A DNA stretch of 41,915 nt from Streptomyces althioticus (GCA_014649355.1 BMSW01000034.1:1-41915); one strand, 5' to 3'. Counted from the stretch's first letter, positions 8,471 to 17,491 are shown. Notes: generated from the letters alone by a model not told the origin. Translations and numbers: made by a program.

Positions 8471-8570
8471 CGCGCGGCACCGACCTGTGCGGCGTCGGCT
8501 TCGCGCGGCATCGGCTCGTACGGTCCGGCTCGGCGCGGCATCGGCTTGTGCGGTCCGGCTCAGCGCGGCA
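8471..8570. repeat. Degenerate 30-bp tandem repeat
   Basis: Three 30-bp units start at 8471, 8501 and 8531, with a partial fourth at 8561. Units two and three are nearly identical, each containing GCGCGGCATCGGCT and CGGTCCGGCT. The repeat lies in the otherwise empty space between the terminator and the leftward hydrolase-like gene. I see no gene or operator logic in it. It is probably slippage-prone noncoding DNA. Confidence 0.6.
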
Positions 8571-8647
8571 GCAAACAGACGGGGCCGCCGCCCGTCCCTT
8601 CCGGAGCGGACCGCGGCCCTTCGCCGTGCGGTGCGGCGGCGTGCGGT

Positions 8648-10198
8648 TCAGGGGCGCGCGGCCGCCGCGCGGAAAGCCGCCAGGTAGCTGCCCACGGTCT
8701 GTGCGTCGGGCCCCTTCGCGACGAGGTCCGCCGCACCGGGCCCGTCCTGCGCCGCCGTCGCCTCCGGCGCCGGACGCGGGGTGCCCGCGACCGTCACGTC
8801 CGTGTCCGGGAGCCGGCCGTCGACGAAGTAGGCGGTGACGAGCGCGTCGACGGCACTGTTGCCGCGGACGGCGAACATCTCGTTGCTGCCGTCGTCCGCG
8901 ACCGTGACGAGCCGGTCGCCGAACAGGGTGGCCATCGCCCGCCCGCCGCGGTGGGCCAGCGTCGGATTGCCCTCGGCGGCCACGATGAGCCCGGGGGCGC
9001 AGTCGTCCCCGCGCAGCACGGTCATGGCCTCACGCGGCCGGTCCGTACGGAAGGTCGCGACCCACGGCTGGGCGCGCGAGACCCCGTAGCCGTACGGGCA
9101 GCGGTCGCGGAAGTCGCGCATGTCGGCGAAGTACGTCTCCAGGTCCCGGGACCAGACCCCTTCGCAGGTCGTCGCCTCCACGAGGCCGGGGACGTGCGTG
9201 TCGCCCGGCTTCGGCTGTTCACCGTCCGGGGCCGCGAGCAGCCAGGCCGTCTGCGCCGCCCGGGCGTCCCCGGCGGTGAGGGCGACGACGAGCCAGGCGA
9301 GCTGGTCCCACAGCGGGCGGTGCGTGGCGCCGTTGCCGACCGCGCCGTCCAGGACGGTCCGGTCGACCCCGCCGACGGGACAGGCGTGCAGGGCGGCGGC
9401 CAGCCGTTCCACGCTCGCGATCACCGCGTCGCCGTCCGTGCCCAGGCCGAAGACCCCGTCACGCTCGCCCGCCCAGGCGGCCCAGGCGTCCACGTTGGCG
9501 CGGATCGCCTCCGCCTGGGACGTGTACTGGCCGCGCCACACCGCACCCGGGTCCACGCACGAGTCGAAGACGTGCCGGTCGAGGTGCTCGCCGAACATCG
9601 AGGCGTAGACGGAACCCAGGTACGTCCCGTACGCGTAGCCGAGATAGCTGATGCGGTCCTCACCGAGCGTGCGGCGGATCCGGTCGAGATCGCGGGCCAC
9701 GTTGCGGGTGGTGATGTGCGCCCGCAGTGCGCCGCCGGCGCGGGCCGCGCCCTCCTCGACGGCCCTCATGTCCTCGGCGAGCTGCGCGAACTCCTCGTCC
9801 GAGGGACGGGAGGACCAGGGCGCCTTGCCCTGCACGACCTCGCGCATCAGCGGCGCCGAGGCGCCCCATCCGCGCGGATCGAACCCGATGAGGTCGTAGA
9901 CCTCGTGCACGGGCGTGTCCGCGAGCCGCAACGGCATGAAACGGCCGAGCCCTTGGTTCCCGCCCGGTCCGCCGTTGAGCCCGACGAGCACGCCGCGTCG
10001 CCGCGCCGGATCCAGCGCGCGGATCCGGGTGACGGCGAGCGTGATCCGTTCGCCGTCGGGGTCGTCGTAGTCGAGCGGCACCTCGATGGCGCACCGTTCG
10101 AGGCGTGCGTCCTCCGGGTCGCGTCCCCAGCCGTCGGACGGCCCGGCGTGCACCGCCGTCCCGCCCGTGCTAGCGCTGTCCTGCGTCCTGCCTGGCAT
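8648..10198 (-). CDS. TAP-type alpha/beta-hydrolase fold protein lacking the triad (copy 2)
   Basis: 516 residues from the ATG at 10198, behind GGAAGGAA. It is a close paralog of the protein at 3542, with shared blocks such as RFMPLRLA, EVVQGKAPWSSRP and TTRNVARDLDRIR. The fold is better preserved here: the elbow reads Y-L-G-Y-A-Y-G-T, so the nucleophile Ser is Ala189. The acid is Asn in EGNP, and the His position reads DDGSNEMF as in copy 1. Losing the same three residues in both copies, in otherwise well-kept proteins, argues for selection on a non-hydrolytic role. It ends the leftward reductase/monooxygenase group, 53 bases beyond the reductase gene. Confidence 0.87.
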   Translation of the reverse strand: MPGRTQDSASTGGTAVHAGPSDGWGRDPEDARLERCAIEVPLDYDDPDGERITLAVTRIRALDPARRRGVLVGLNGGPGGNQGLGRFMPLRLADTPVHEVYDLIGFDPRGWGASAPLMREVVQGKAPWSSRPSDEEFAQLAEDMRAVEEGAARAGGALRAHITTRNVARDLDRIRRTLGEDRISYLGYAYGTYLGSVYASMFGEHLDRHVFDSCVDPGAVWRGQYTSQAEAIRANVDAWAAWAGERDGVFGLGTDGDAVIASVERLAAALHACPVGGVDRTVLDGAVGNGATHRPLWDQLAWLVVALTAGDARAAQTAWLLAAPDGEQPKPGDTHVPGLVEATTCEGVWSRDLETYFADMRDFRDRCPYGYGVSRAQPWVATFRTDRPREAMTVLRGDDCAPGLIVAAEGNPTLAHRGGRAMATLFGDRLVTVADDGSNEMFAVRGNSAVDALVTAYFVDGRLPDTDVTVAGTPRPAPEATAAQDGPGAADLVAKGPDAQTVGSYLAAFRAAAARP

Positions 10199-10251
10199 CA
10201 CATTTCCTTCCGACGATGCCGCCGACCGGCTCGGCGGCGGTCCGCCCCCTC

Positions 10252-11280
10252 TCACGCCTGCAGGGAGAGGACGACGTTGCCGCTGTACGAGCGGTCGAGC
10301 AGCGCGGCCAACGCCTGCGGCGCGTACGGCAGCCCGCCCTCGACGACGGTGTGCGGGAAGACGAACCGGCCCTCCTCCAGCCACTGGGCGAAATGCTTGT
10401 TCCACACCGCGATCTGGTCCGGGGTGTGGAAGCAGGCGAAAGGACGCAGGGCCAGCTGCTTGCCGATGGCGGTGAGCAGGTCGAGCCGGGGGCCGGTGGT
10501 CTCGCCGGGCTCGCCGAGCTGACTGCCGAGCGCACCGCACAGCGCGAACCGCGCGTACGGGGTGGCGACCTGGACGGCCGCCTCGAACTGCTCACCGCCG
10601 ACGTTGTCGAAGAACACGTTGATCCCGTCGGGCGCCAGCTCGCGCAGCCGGTCGAGGACCGGGCCGTCGTGGTAGTCGAAGGCGGCGTCGAAGCCGAGCT
10701 CCTCCACGAGGTAGCGGACCTTCTCCTTGCTGCCCGTGCTGCCGATCACCCGCCCGGCGCCACGGCACTTGGCGATCTGGCCCGCCAGCGAACCGACCCC
10801 GCTGGTGGCGCCGGAGACGAACACCGTGTCACCGGCCTGCACGTCCGCGATGTCCACCATCCCCTGCCAGGCCGTCGGCCCGTTGGCCAGGAAGTGCGCG
10901 GGCGTCGGCAGCTGGGCGGCGTCCCGCTTGACGGCCTGCGCGGCGGGCAGCACGACGTGCTCACGCCAGCCCATGAAGTGCTCGACGAGATCACCTTCGG
11001 CCAGGTCGGGGCTGTTCGAGCGCAGCACCGTGCCGACCGTACGGCCGGTGAGCGGCGCGCCGACGGCGAACGCGGGCAGGGGCAGCTTGTTGTCCTCGCT
11101 CATCAGCTCGCGGTACGCGGTCGCGAGCAGCATCCAGTCGTTGCGCACGACGATCTCGCCGGGGCCGGGCGCGGGCAGTTCGGCCTCGACGAGCTTCAGG
11201 TTCTCCGGGGCGTACGCGCCGTCGGGGCGCGCGGCGAGATGGATCTCGCGGGTGCGGGTCGGCACGGCGGTGCTGGGCAT
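10252..11280 (-). CDS. MDR-family NADPH-dependent ene/quinone-type reductase
   Basis: 342 residues from the ATG at 11280, with AAGGAG upstream. It belongs to the zinc-free medium-chain reductases related to leukotriene B4 12-hydroxydehydrogenase/prostaglandin reductase and curcumin reductase. Evidence is the N-terminal GEIVVRNDWMLL-type strand, the nucleotide motif VSGATSGVGSLAGQIAK, the following IGSTGS turn, and FFDNVGGEQ. Such enzymes reduce activated C=C bonds or quinoid systems. In an aromatic polyketide pathway it may reduce a pyran, enone or quinone intermediate. No zinc ligands of alcohol dehydrogenases are seen. Confidence 0.87.
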   Translation of the reverse strand: MPSTAVPTRTREIHLAARPDGAYAPENLKLVEAELPAPGPGEIVVRNDWMLLATAYRELMSEDNKLPLPAFAVGAPLTGRTVGTVLRSNSPDLAEGDLVEHFMGWREHVVLPAAQAVKRDAAQLPTPAHFLANGPTAWQGMVDIADVQAGDTVFVSGATSGVGSLAGQIAKCRGAGRVIGSTGSKEKVRYLVEELGFDAAFDYHDGPVLDRLRELAPDGINVFFDNVGGEQFEAAVQVATPYARFALCGALGSQLGEPGETTGPRLDLLTAIGKQLALRPFACFHTPDQIAVWNKHFAQWLEEGRFVFPHTVVEGGLPYAPQALAALLDRSYSGNVVLSLQA

Positions 11281-11339
11281 GGGATGACTCCTTGGGGAAG
11301 GCCGGGCAGGTGCAGGTCGAATCTTGTGCCGGACAGGCC

Positions 11340-12467
11340 CTAGTCCGCGGGGCCGAGCAGGACCGTCGAGTAGGTGGTGCGGGCAGCGGTGTCGTACTGC
11401 AGGGCGACATGGCTGCTCGCCGAGGTGACGTCCCGCCAGAAGCGCTGCAGCGCGTTCCCTTCGCCCAGACCGCCGGTGCCCGCGCCGCGGATGAGGAGGC
11501 CGAGGGCCTCCTGCAGCAGTTCGGCCGCGGCGGCGCCGTTGCGCTCGTTGCGGGCCATCAGCTCCGGGGTGAACCGGCGCTCGTCCAGGACCTCGGCGTT
11601 CTGTCCCACGAGCAGACCGGCCGCCTCGATCCGCGCCGAGGCCTTCACCAGCGCGCTCTCCACGGCGTGGGTGCGCCGCCGGCCCGCCACACCGTCCGCC
11701 GCCGCGTGCAGCGCGCCCGTCGCGGCGCCCACGATCGGCGCCACGAACGTCACTCCGCCGACGGCCTGGAAGGGCACGTTGTGCACCGGGACATCGGAGG
11801 ACGCGCTGCGGCCCGCGACGAGATCGGCGCGCGCGAACGACAGGTGCTCCGGTACCAGCGCGCCGGCCACGGCGACCGTGTGACTGCCGCTCGCCCGCAT
11901 GCCGATGCTGTCCCAGGTGCGGTCGACCGTGCAGGCGCTCCGGGGCACCAGGAAGAAGCGCAGCTCGGGGGAGTCGCCGGTGCCGGAGGCCGCGGCGCAC
12001 AGGAGCACCCAGTCCGCGAAGTCGATACCGCTCACGTACGCCCAGCGGCCCTCGAGCCGCCAGCCGCCGTCGACTGCCTTGGCCCGCCCGCCGGGCATCA
12101 GCGCCGTGGCGATGAACGCGTCGGGGCTCTCGCCCCACAGCACGTCGTGCCCCGCCTGCGGCAGATGCGCCGCGAACCGGGCCGAGTACGCGGCGAGCGA
12201 CGCGCACCAGGCGGTCGCGGCGCATTTCTCGCCCAGGCTCCGCACCGCGCGCGTCAGCTCGGCGAACGTGCCCTCGGTACCGCCCCGTCGCGCGCCGACG
12301 AAGTGCCGGGCGAAACCGGCGTCGCGCAGCGCGTCCACCACGGCGTGGTCGAGCGTCCCGGTGCGGTCGGCCTCGGCGGTGTGCTGGGCCGCGAGCGCCG
12401 CCGCCTTCTCCACGTCGAGGACCCGGCCTGCGGTGGATGGTGTGCTGGTGAGCGTGCTGGTCGACAT
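11340..12467 (-). CDS. Two-component flavin-dependent monooxygenase (ActVA-ORF5/HpaB-like)
   Basis: 375 residues starting at the ATG at 12467, with AGGAGGT eight bases upstream. It has the acyl-CoA-dehydrogenase fold of group D flavin monooxygenases. Landmarks are an N-terminal helical region, then W-x-L-x-G-x-W-x-Y-V-S-G-I, FFLVPR, a W-D-S-I-G-M-R-A-S-G-S-H-T-V segment typical of the class, and RRFWRDVTSASSHVALQYD-like residues at the end. These enzymes use free reduced flavin and O2 to hydroxylate aromatics. The reductase at 1641-2195 is the likely partner. A desaturase activity cannot be excluded. Confidence 0.82.
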   Translation of the reverse strand: MSTSTLTSTPSTAGRVLDVEKAAALAAQHTAEADRTGTLDHAVVDALRDAGFARHFVGARRGGTEGTFAELTRAVRSLGEKCAATAWCASLAAYSARFAAHLPQAGHDVLWGESPDAFIATALMPGGRAKAVDGGWRLEGRWAYVSGIDFADWVLLCAAASGTGDSPELRFFLVPRSACTVDRTWDSIGMRASGSHTVAVAGALVPEHLSFARADLVAGRSASSDVPVHNVPFQAVGGVTFVAPIVGAATGALHAAADGVAGRRRTHAVESALVKASARIEAAGLLVGQNAEVLDERRFTPELMARNERNGAAAAELLQEALGLLIRGAGTGGLGEGNALQRFWRDVTSASSHVALQYDTAARTTYSTVLLGPAD

Positions 12468-12704
12468 CCTCGTGACCTCCTGGGTGAGGGATGCGGGTGG
12501 TGACGTGTGCGCGGCAGAAGCCGCGCGGCTCCGCCGGCTTCGCGGGACGGGCCGTACGCGTCGGGGCAGAAAGGGGCGCAGGGGCCGGGCGCGGCGACGG
12601 CTGCGCGTACGCGCGGGGGCGAACGGTCCGTCCCGCGGGCACGCATGGACGGGGCGTACGCACACGGCGGCCCACACCCGTGGTGCGGCGGAAGGCCCCA
12701 GCGC

Positions 12705-13199
12705 TCAGCCTCGGCCGAGGTTCCGCTCGACCGCCTTCGCGAACAGCGCGAGCGTCTCGCCGGGACTCGGGCCGTCCAGCGCCTTGAAGATCCGCTCGGC
12801 GCCCTCACCGTGCCGGTACAGCTCGACGTGCGCGAGGTCCACGCGCGTGTGCCCCTCACCGGCCGCGGTGAAGTCGACCTCGATGCGGCTGGCGCGCTCG
12901 TCGTCCGGTATCGACTGCCAGTTGCCGTCGATCCGCCATGTCATGATCACGCGGCGGCCGGGCTGCCAGTCGAGGATGAGACCCCACACCGCCTCGGTCC
13001 CCTCGACATCCCATTCGTAGTAGCGGCCGCCGAGGCGCGGCTCGAACGCGAGGCCCGCGCGCTCCTTCTTGACCAGGACATGCGTCGGCGGCCACCACTG
13101 GTCGGGCTTCTGGGTGAAGAGCGCGAAGCACTGCTCCGCACTGGCCGGCACGGTCACCGACTTGCGGACATCGCCGATGAGCGGGGTTTGCTCGGACAC
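12705..13199 (-). CDS. SRPBCC (AHSA1-like) protein
   Basis: 164 residues from the GTG at 13199, behind GAGGAGGG. The sequence follows the START/Bet v 1-like hydrophobic-pocket fold: KSVTVPASAEQCFALFT for the first strand and helix, the mid strands GGRYYEWDVEG and GRRVIMTW, and a C-terminal long helix. It resembles AHSA1-type members more than the PKS aromatase at 17492. It might bind or cyclise an aromatic intermediate, but no activity can be read from the sequence. It heads the leftward group and is divergent from the racemase gene. Confidence 0.75.
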   Translation of the reverse strand: MSEQTPLIGDVRKSVTVPASAEQCFALFTQKPDQWWPPTHVLVKKERAGLAFEPRLGGRYYEWDVEGTEAVWGLILDWQPGRRVIMTWRIDGNWQSIPDDERASRIEVDFTAAGEGHTRVDLAHVELYRHGEGAERIFKALDGPSPGETLALFAKAVERNLGRG

Positions 13200-13389
13200 G
13201 GATCCCTCCTCGCTGAAGCCCCGCGGGTCGGCGGGGCAGCCCCAGGGTTGGGTACGTTCCTCGGCTGCCCGTCGCGCACCGCTCGAGCGCCGCCGCGCCC
13301 GCCGCCCCGGATCCGCCGCGCCTCGTCCCGTACGCGAGCTTGTCCCGTCATCCTCGGCCCTCCCGCGCCCCGGACCCTGAGGAGCACCG

Positions 13390-14553
13390 ATGACGGCAGC
13401 CGCTTCGGCCGGCCGGACCGGCCCCCTGCACGGCCTGAAGGTGGTCGAACTCGCGGCGATCGGACCCGTCCCCTTCGCCTGCATGCTGTTCGCCGATCTC
13501 GGCGCCGAGGTGGTGCGCGTCGAACGGGCCGACGGCAAACGGTCGTTCGCCGAGTGGCACCGCGAACTCGACCGTGGCAGACACGTGCTGGCCCTCGATC
13601 TGAAGGACCCGGCCGGCACTGAGGAACTGCTGCGCCTCGTGGACGGCGCCGACGTGCTCGTCGAGGGCTTCCGCCCGCAGGTCGCCGAACGCCTCGGCAT
13701 CGGACCCGGGCCCTGCCTGCGGCGCAACCCCCGCCTCGTCTACGCGAGGATGACCGGCTGGGGCCAGGACGGCCCGCTCGCCCTCACCCCGGGCCACGAC
13801 ATCAACTACCTCGCCCTGACCGGCGCGTTGTACGCGACGGGGGAGGCGGGCGGCCCCCCGGTCGCGCCCGTGAACCTCCTCGGCGACTTCGGCGGCGGCG
13901 CCCTGTACCTGGTCGCGGGCGTGCTCGCCGCGCTCCATGAGCGCGGCCGCTCCGGACGCGGCCAGATCGTCGACGCGTCGATCGTGGACGGTGTGAACAG
14001 TCTGCTGGGCATGGTCGTCGCCATGGCGGACGCCGGCCGGTGGCGGCACGAACGCGGCACGAACCTGCTCGACGGCGGCGCCCCCTTCTACACCTGCTAC
14101 GCCTGCGCCGACGGCGGCCACGTCGCGGTCGGCGCCCTCGAGGACCGCTTCTACACGGCCTTCCTCGACGGCCTCGGCCTCGATCCCGTCCTCCTGCCGG
14201 ACCGTTCGGACCCGGCCAACTGGCCCGCCCTGCGCCGGGCGTTCGCCGACCGGTTCCTGCGCCACGACCGTGACACCTGGGCCCGCCGTTTCGAGGACAC
14301 CGAGGCCTGCGTCACCCCCGTCCTGCGTCTCGACGAGGCGGCGGACCACCCGCACCAGCGCGCCCGGGGCAGCGCCCCCGCCGCGCCGGCGCCGCGCTTC
14401 AGCCGCACGCCCGCCCTCCGCCACGAAACCGTAGCCCCGGCAGCCGCACACCCCGAAGCCGCACGCCCCACAGCAGCAGACCCCGCACCCGCGGACACCG
14501 GCCGCTCCCACCCCGCGCAGCCACGCCGTCCCGACCCGCGCCCCAGGCCATGA
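13390..14553 (+). CDS. Alpha-methylacyl-CoA racemase (CaiB/class III family)
   Basis: 387 residues; ATG at 13390 behind GAGGAG. It is in the class III CoA-transferase family but carries the racemase pattern: GHDINYLALTG with catalytic His136, then NLLGDFGGGALY with Asp166, then LDGGAPFYTCY and ACVTPVLRL. Alpha-methylacyl-CoA racemases epimerise the C2 methyl of branched acyl-CoAs. Next to a citramalate synthase and a KAS III-like priming protein this suggests a 2-methyl-branched primer, for example 2-methylbutyryl. The last 50 or so residues are a Pro/Ala-rich tail not seen in the family. A true CoA-transferase role is less likely. Confidence 0.85.
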   Translation: MTAAASAGRTGPLHGLKVVELAAIGPVPFACMLFADLGAEVVRVERADGKRSFAEWHRELDRGRHVLALDLKDPAGTEELLRLVDGADVLVEGFRPQVAERLGIGPGPCLRRNPRLVYARMTGWGQDGPLALTPGHDINYLALTGALYATGEAGGPPVAPVNLLGDFGGGALYLVAGVLAALHERGRSGRGQIVDASIVDGVNSLLGMVVAMADAGRWRHERGTNLLDGGAPFYTCYACADGGHVAVGALEDRFYTAFLDGLGLDPVLLPDRSDPANWPALRRAFADRFLRHDRDTWARRFEDTEACVTPVLRLDEAADHPHQRARGSAPAAPAPRFSRTPALRHETVAPAAAHPEAARPTAADPAPADTGRSHPAQPRRPDPRPRP

Positions 14554-14692
14554 GCCGCCCACAGACTGCAGGTTCGACCCCGGCTCGAGCGGTCCTCCGT
14601 GCACCCGCCGGACGCTGAGGCCCGGCAGCCGGAGACGCCGGCCACGGGGCCGGAGAGCCCCGGCCTGCAGCCACCAGACTTAGGGAGCGGCG

Positions 14693-16315
14693 ATGGCTGA
14701 GGAGAGCTTCCAGCTCTACGACACGACCCTGCGCGACGGCACCCAGCAGGAGGGCATGGTGCTGACGGTCGAGGACAAGCTCGCCGTCGCCCGCCGGCTC
14801 GACTCCCTCGGCGTCGGCTTCATCGAGGGCGGCTGGCCGGGCGCCGTACCGAAGGACACCGAGTTCTTCCGCCGCGCCCGCACCGAACTCGACCTGCAAA
14901 GCGCCCGGCTCGTCGCCTTCGGCGCCACCCGCAGGCCCGGCGTCCCCGCGGCGCTGGACCCGCAGGTGCGCGCCCTCCTGGAGGCCGGGACCCCGGTGGT
15001 GACCCTGGTCGCCAAGAGCCACACCGGTCATGTGCGCAGTGCGCTGCGCACCACGCTCGCCGAGAACCTCGCCATGATCGCCGGCACCGTGCGGTATCTC
15101 GTACACGCCGGGCGGCGCGTGTTCGTCGACGCCGAGCACTACTTCGACGGCTATCAGCTCAACCGCGAGTACGCGCTCGAAGTGGTCCGCACCGCCGCCG
15201 AGGCGGGCGCCGAGACCGTCGTCCTGTGCGACACCAACGGCGGCTCCCTGCCCGACGAGGTGCGGTCCGTCGTCGCCGAGACCCTCGCCCTGACCGGCGT
15301 ACAGCTCGGCATCCACGCCCACAACGACACCGGCTGTGCCGTCGCCAACACCATGGCCGCCGTGGACGCGGGAGCGGTCCACGCCCAGGGCACCGCGCAC
15401 GGCTACGGCGAACGGTGCGGCAACGCCGACCTGTTCACCGTCACCGCGAACCTCGTGCTCAAGCGCGGCCGCGAGGTCGTCCCGCTGGAGCGGCTGCGGG
15501 ACCTGGCCGCGACCGGCCGGGCGGTCACCGAGGTGACCCAGGTGCCGGCCCCGGCGGCCGCACCGTACATCGGCGGCTCCGCGTTCACGCACAAGGCCGG
15601 GCTGCACGCCTCCGCGCTGCGCATCGACCCCGACCTGTACCAGCACACCACCCCCGAACTGGTCGGCAACACGATGCGCACCCTCGTATCCGACATGGGC
15701 GGCCGCTCCTCGGTCGAGCTGAAGGCACGCGAACTCGGGTACACGGTCGAGGCCGGCTCCGACGCCGTGGCCCGGGCCGCGACCCGGGTCAAGGAGCTGG
15801 AGAACCGCGGCTACAGCTTCGAGTCCGCCGACGCCTCCTTCGAACTGCTGCTGCGTGAGGAACTCGACGGCGGCCCCCGGCCCCCGCTGTTCGAGGTCGA
15901 GTCGTGGTCCGTCGGCGTATCCGGCGCACAGGGCACGGAAGTGCGTACGGAGGCCACGGTCCGCCTCACCGTCCAGGGCCGGACCGTCACCGCGACAGGC
16001 CACGGCAACGGGCCCGTCAACGCCCTGGACACCGCCCTGCACACGGCACTCGACCCCTGCTTCCCCTCCCTCGCCCGGCTCGAACTCACCGACTACCGGG
16101 TGCGGGTGCTCAGCGGGGAGACCGGCAGCGGCGCCGCGGCCCGTGTGCTCATCTCCTACCGGGACGGGCGGCGCCGCTGGGGCACCGTCGGCGTCGACGG
16201 CAACACCACGGCGGCCAGCTGGCAGGCGCTCCTCGACGCCGTCCACTACGTCCTGCTCGACGGACCTCCCGGGCGGGTCGACGACGCCCCGCCCCTGGCC
16301 GCAGCCACGGGCTGA
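14693..16315 (+). CDS. cimA: (R)-citramalate synthase-type enzyme
   Basis: 540 residues with an AGGGAG ribosome binding site. The DRE-TIM barrel shows YDTTLRDGTQQEG at the start, CDTNGG, and HAHNDTG with the metal-binding His pair. The C-terminal LeuA-type regulatory domain covers about residues 395-525. The GFIEGGWPGAVPKDTEFF segment matches citramalate synthases rather than isopropylmalate or homocitrate synthases. The expected reaction is acetyl-CoA plus pyruvate to citramalate, opening a threonine-independent route to 2-oxobutyrate, and so to propionyl-CoA or isoleucine-derived 2-methylbutyryl-CoA. Placed between the racemase and the priming KAS III-like gene, it probably feeds the polyketide starter pool. 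Confidence 0.88.
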   Translation: MAEESFQLYDTTLRDGTQQEGMVLTVEDKLAVARRLDSLGVGFIEGGWPGAVPKDTEFFRRARTELDLQSARLVAFGATRRPGVPAALDPQVRALLEAGTPVVTLVAKSHTGHVRSALRTTLAENLAMIAGTVRYLVHAGRRVFVDAEHYFDGYQLNREYALEVVRTAAEAGAETVVLCDTNGGSLPDEVRSVVAETLALTGVQLGIHAHNDTGCAVANTMAAVDAGAVHAQGTAHGYGERCGNADLFTVTANLVLKRGREVVPLERLRDLAATGRAVTEVTQVPAPAAAPYIGGSAFTHKAGLHASALRIDPDLYQHTTPELVGNTMRTLVSDMGGRSSVELKARELGYTVEAGSDAVARAATRVKELENRGYSFESADASFELLLREELDGGPRPPLFEVESWSVGVSGAQGTEVRTEATVRLTVQGRTVTATGHGNGPVNALDTALHTALDPCFPSLARLELTDYRVRVLSGETGSGAAARVLISYRDGRRRWGTVGVDGNTTAASWQALLDAVHYVLLDGPPGRVDDAPPLAAATG

Positions 16316-16338
16316 GCCCCGGACCTCTTGGAGTGACA

Positions 16339-17400
16339 GTGCGTCTGGAAGACGTGTACATACGGGGGACTTCCACCCGGCTTCCCGCCCGCCTCGCGGT
16401 GGCCGACGCCGTGGCCGCCGGGCAGTGCCCGCCGCGCGTGGCGGCGGCCACCGGCATGGAGTCGGTGGCGTACTCGCCCGACGAGTCGGCCGCGGAGATG
16501 GCGGCGGCCGCCGCACGGACCGTCCTGCATAGGGCGGGCACCGGCGGTGGCGACGTCGGTCTGCTGCTGCACGCGGACACCTACCACCAGGGCCAGGATC
16601 TGTGGCCCGTCGCCTCGTACATCCAGCGCGAGACGCTCGGCAACACCTGCCAGGCCATCGAGATCCGGCAGATGTCCAATGGCGGACTCGCCGCCGTCGA
16701 CCTGGCCGCCGCGTACCTCATGGCGGGCCACGGCCACGGCGACGCACTGATCACCACCGCCGACCGGTTCTGCGCCCCGGGCATCGACCGCTGGAACACC
16801 GACCCCGGCACCCCGTACGCCGACGGCGCCACCTCGCTCGTGCTCTCACGGCGCGGTGGTTTCGCCCGCCTCGTCTCGCTCGCGCTCCACGCCGACTCCG
16901 ACCTGGAGCCGCTGCACCGCGGCGAGGACCCCTTCACCACGGCACCGTTCGGCCACCGTATGCCGGTGGACTTCGAGGCCGCGAAGAAGTCCTTCGTCGG
17001 CCGAACCGGCATCTCGTACGCCATCACGCGGGCGCACCAGGGCCAGCAGACGGTCATCAAGCAGGCGCTGGCCGAGGCCGGCAGCGAACTCGCCGAGGCG
17101 GACTGGGTGGTGCTGCCGCACTTCGGCAAGCGGCGTCTGACCTCCATCTACTACCAGCCGTTCGGTATCGAACCGGCACGCACCACCTGGGAGTTCAGCC
17201 GCACCGTCGGCCATCTCGGTGCGGGCGACCAGTTCGCCGGCCTCGACCATCTGCTCGTCTCCGGCAAGGCGGCGCCCGGCGACCGGTGCGTCCTCGTCAG
17301 CGTCGGCGCGGGCTACAGCTGGGGCTGCGCCGTCCTCGACATCCTCCAACGCCCCGCCTGGGCCGCCGGACAGCGGACCTCCGGCCGCCCGGCCGTATGA
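16339..17400 (+). CDS. KAS III-like acyltransferase with Ser instead of Cys (DpsC/CerJ type)
   Basis: 353 residues; I prefer the GTG at 16339, five bases after GGAG, over the in-frame GTG at 16333. It has the thiolase/KAS III fold, but the active-site position reads QMSNGG with Ser113 in place of Cys. His261 (LPHFGK) is present, and Asp297 (GHLGAGDQ) stands where Asn is usual. This matches DpsC, which selects propionyl starters through a Ser, and CerJ-type acyltransferases. It should transfer a short acyl group to an ACP or KS and probably does not condense. It lies between citramalate synthase and aromatase/cyclase in one operon. Confidence 0.85.
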   Translation: MRLEDVYIRGTSTRLPARLAVADAVAAGQCPPRVAAATGMESVAYSPDESAAEMAAAAARTVLHRAGTGGGDVGLLLHADTYHQGQDLWPVASYIQRETLGNTCQAIEIRQMSNGGLAAVDLAAAYLMAGHGHGDALITTADRFCAPGIDRWNTDPGTPYADGATSLVLSRRGGFARLVSLALHADSDLEPLHRGEDPFTTAPFGHRMPVDFEAAKKSFVGRTGISYAITRAHQGQQTVIKQALAEAGSELAEADWVVLPHFGKRRLTSIYYQPFGIEPARTTWEFSRTVGHLGAGDQFAGLDHLLVSGKAAPGDRCVLVSVGAGYSWGCAVLDILQRPAWAAGQRTSGRPAV

Positions 17401-17491
17401 ATGCACCTCGCGTCACCGCCAGTTACGCCCGTACGTCGTCCACCGCTCCTGTGATCCGCCTTGCTGCAAACCGTCGAAGGGAAGGTCAGCC

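Noticed and set aside
8471..8570. CRISPR array
   Set aside because: The 30-bp units are directly adjacent with no spacers, so this is a tandem repeat.
7109..10522. 1137-codon open frame on the plus strand
   Set aside because: It overlaps the ferredoxin reductase in another frame and is antisense to the second hydrolase-like gene. Arg/Pro/Gly-rich shadow.
13272..13289. SARP-like heptamers TCGCGCA and TCGAGCG before the racemase gene
   Set aside because: The 11-bp spacing is right, but the sequence 8 bp downstream is CCCGCC, not a -10.
13390..14553. CoA-transferase making citramalyl-CoA as a starter
   Set aside because: Attractive next to citramalate synthase, but the GHDINY His and the later Asp, together with LDGGAPFYT, fit alpha-methylacyl-CoA racemases. 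The transferase reading is kept only as a minor alternative.
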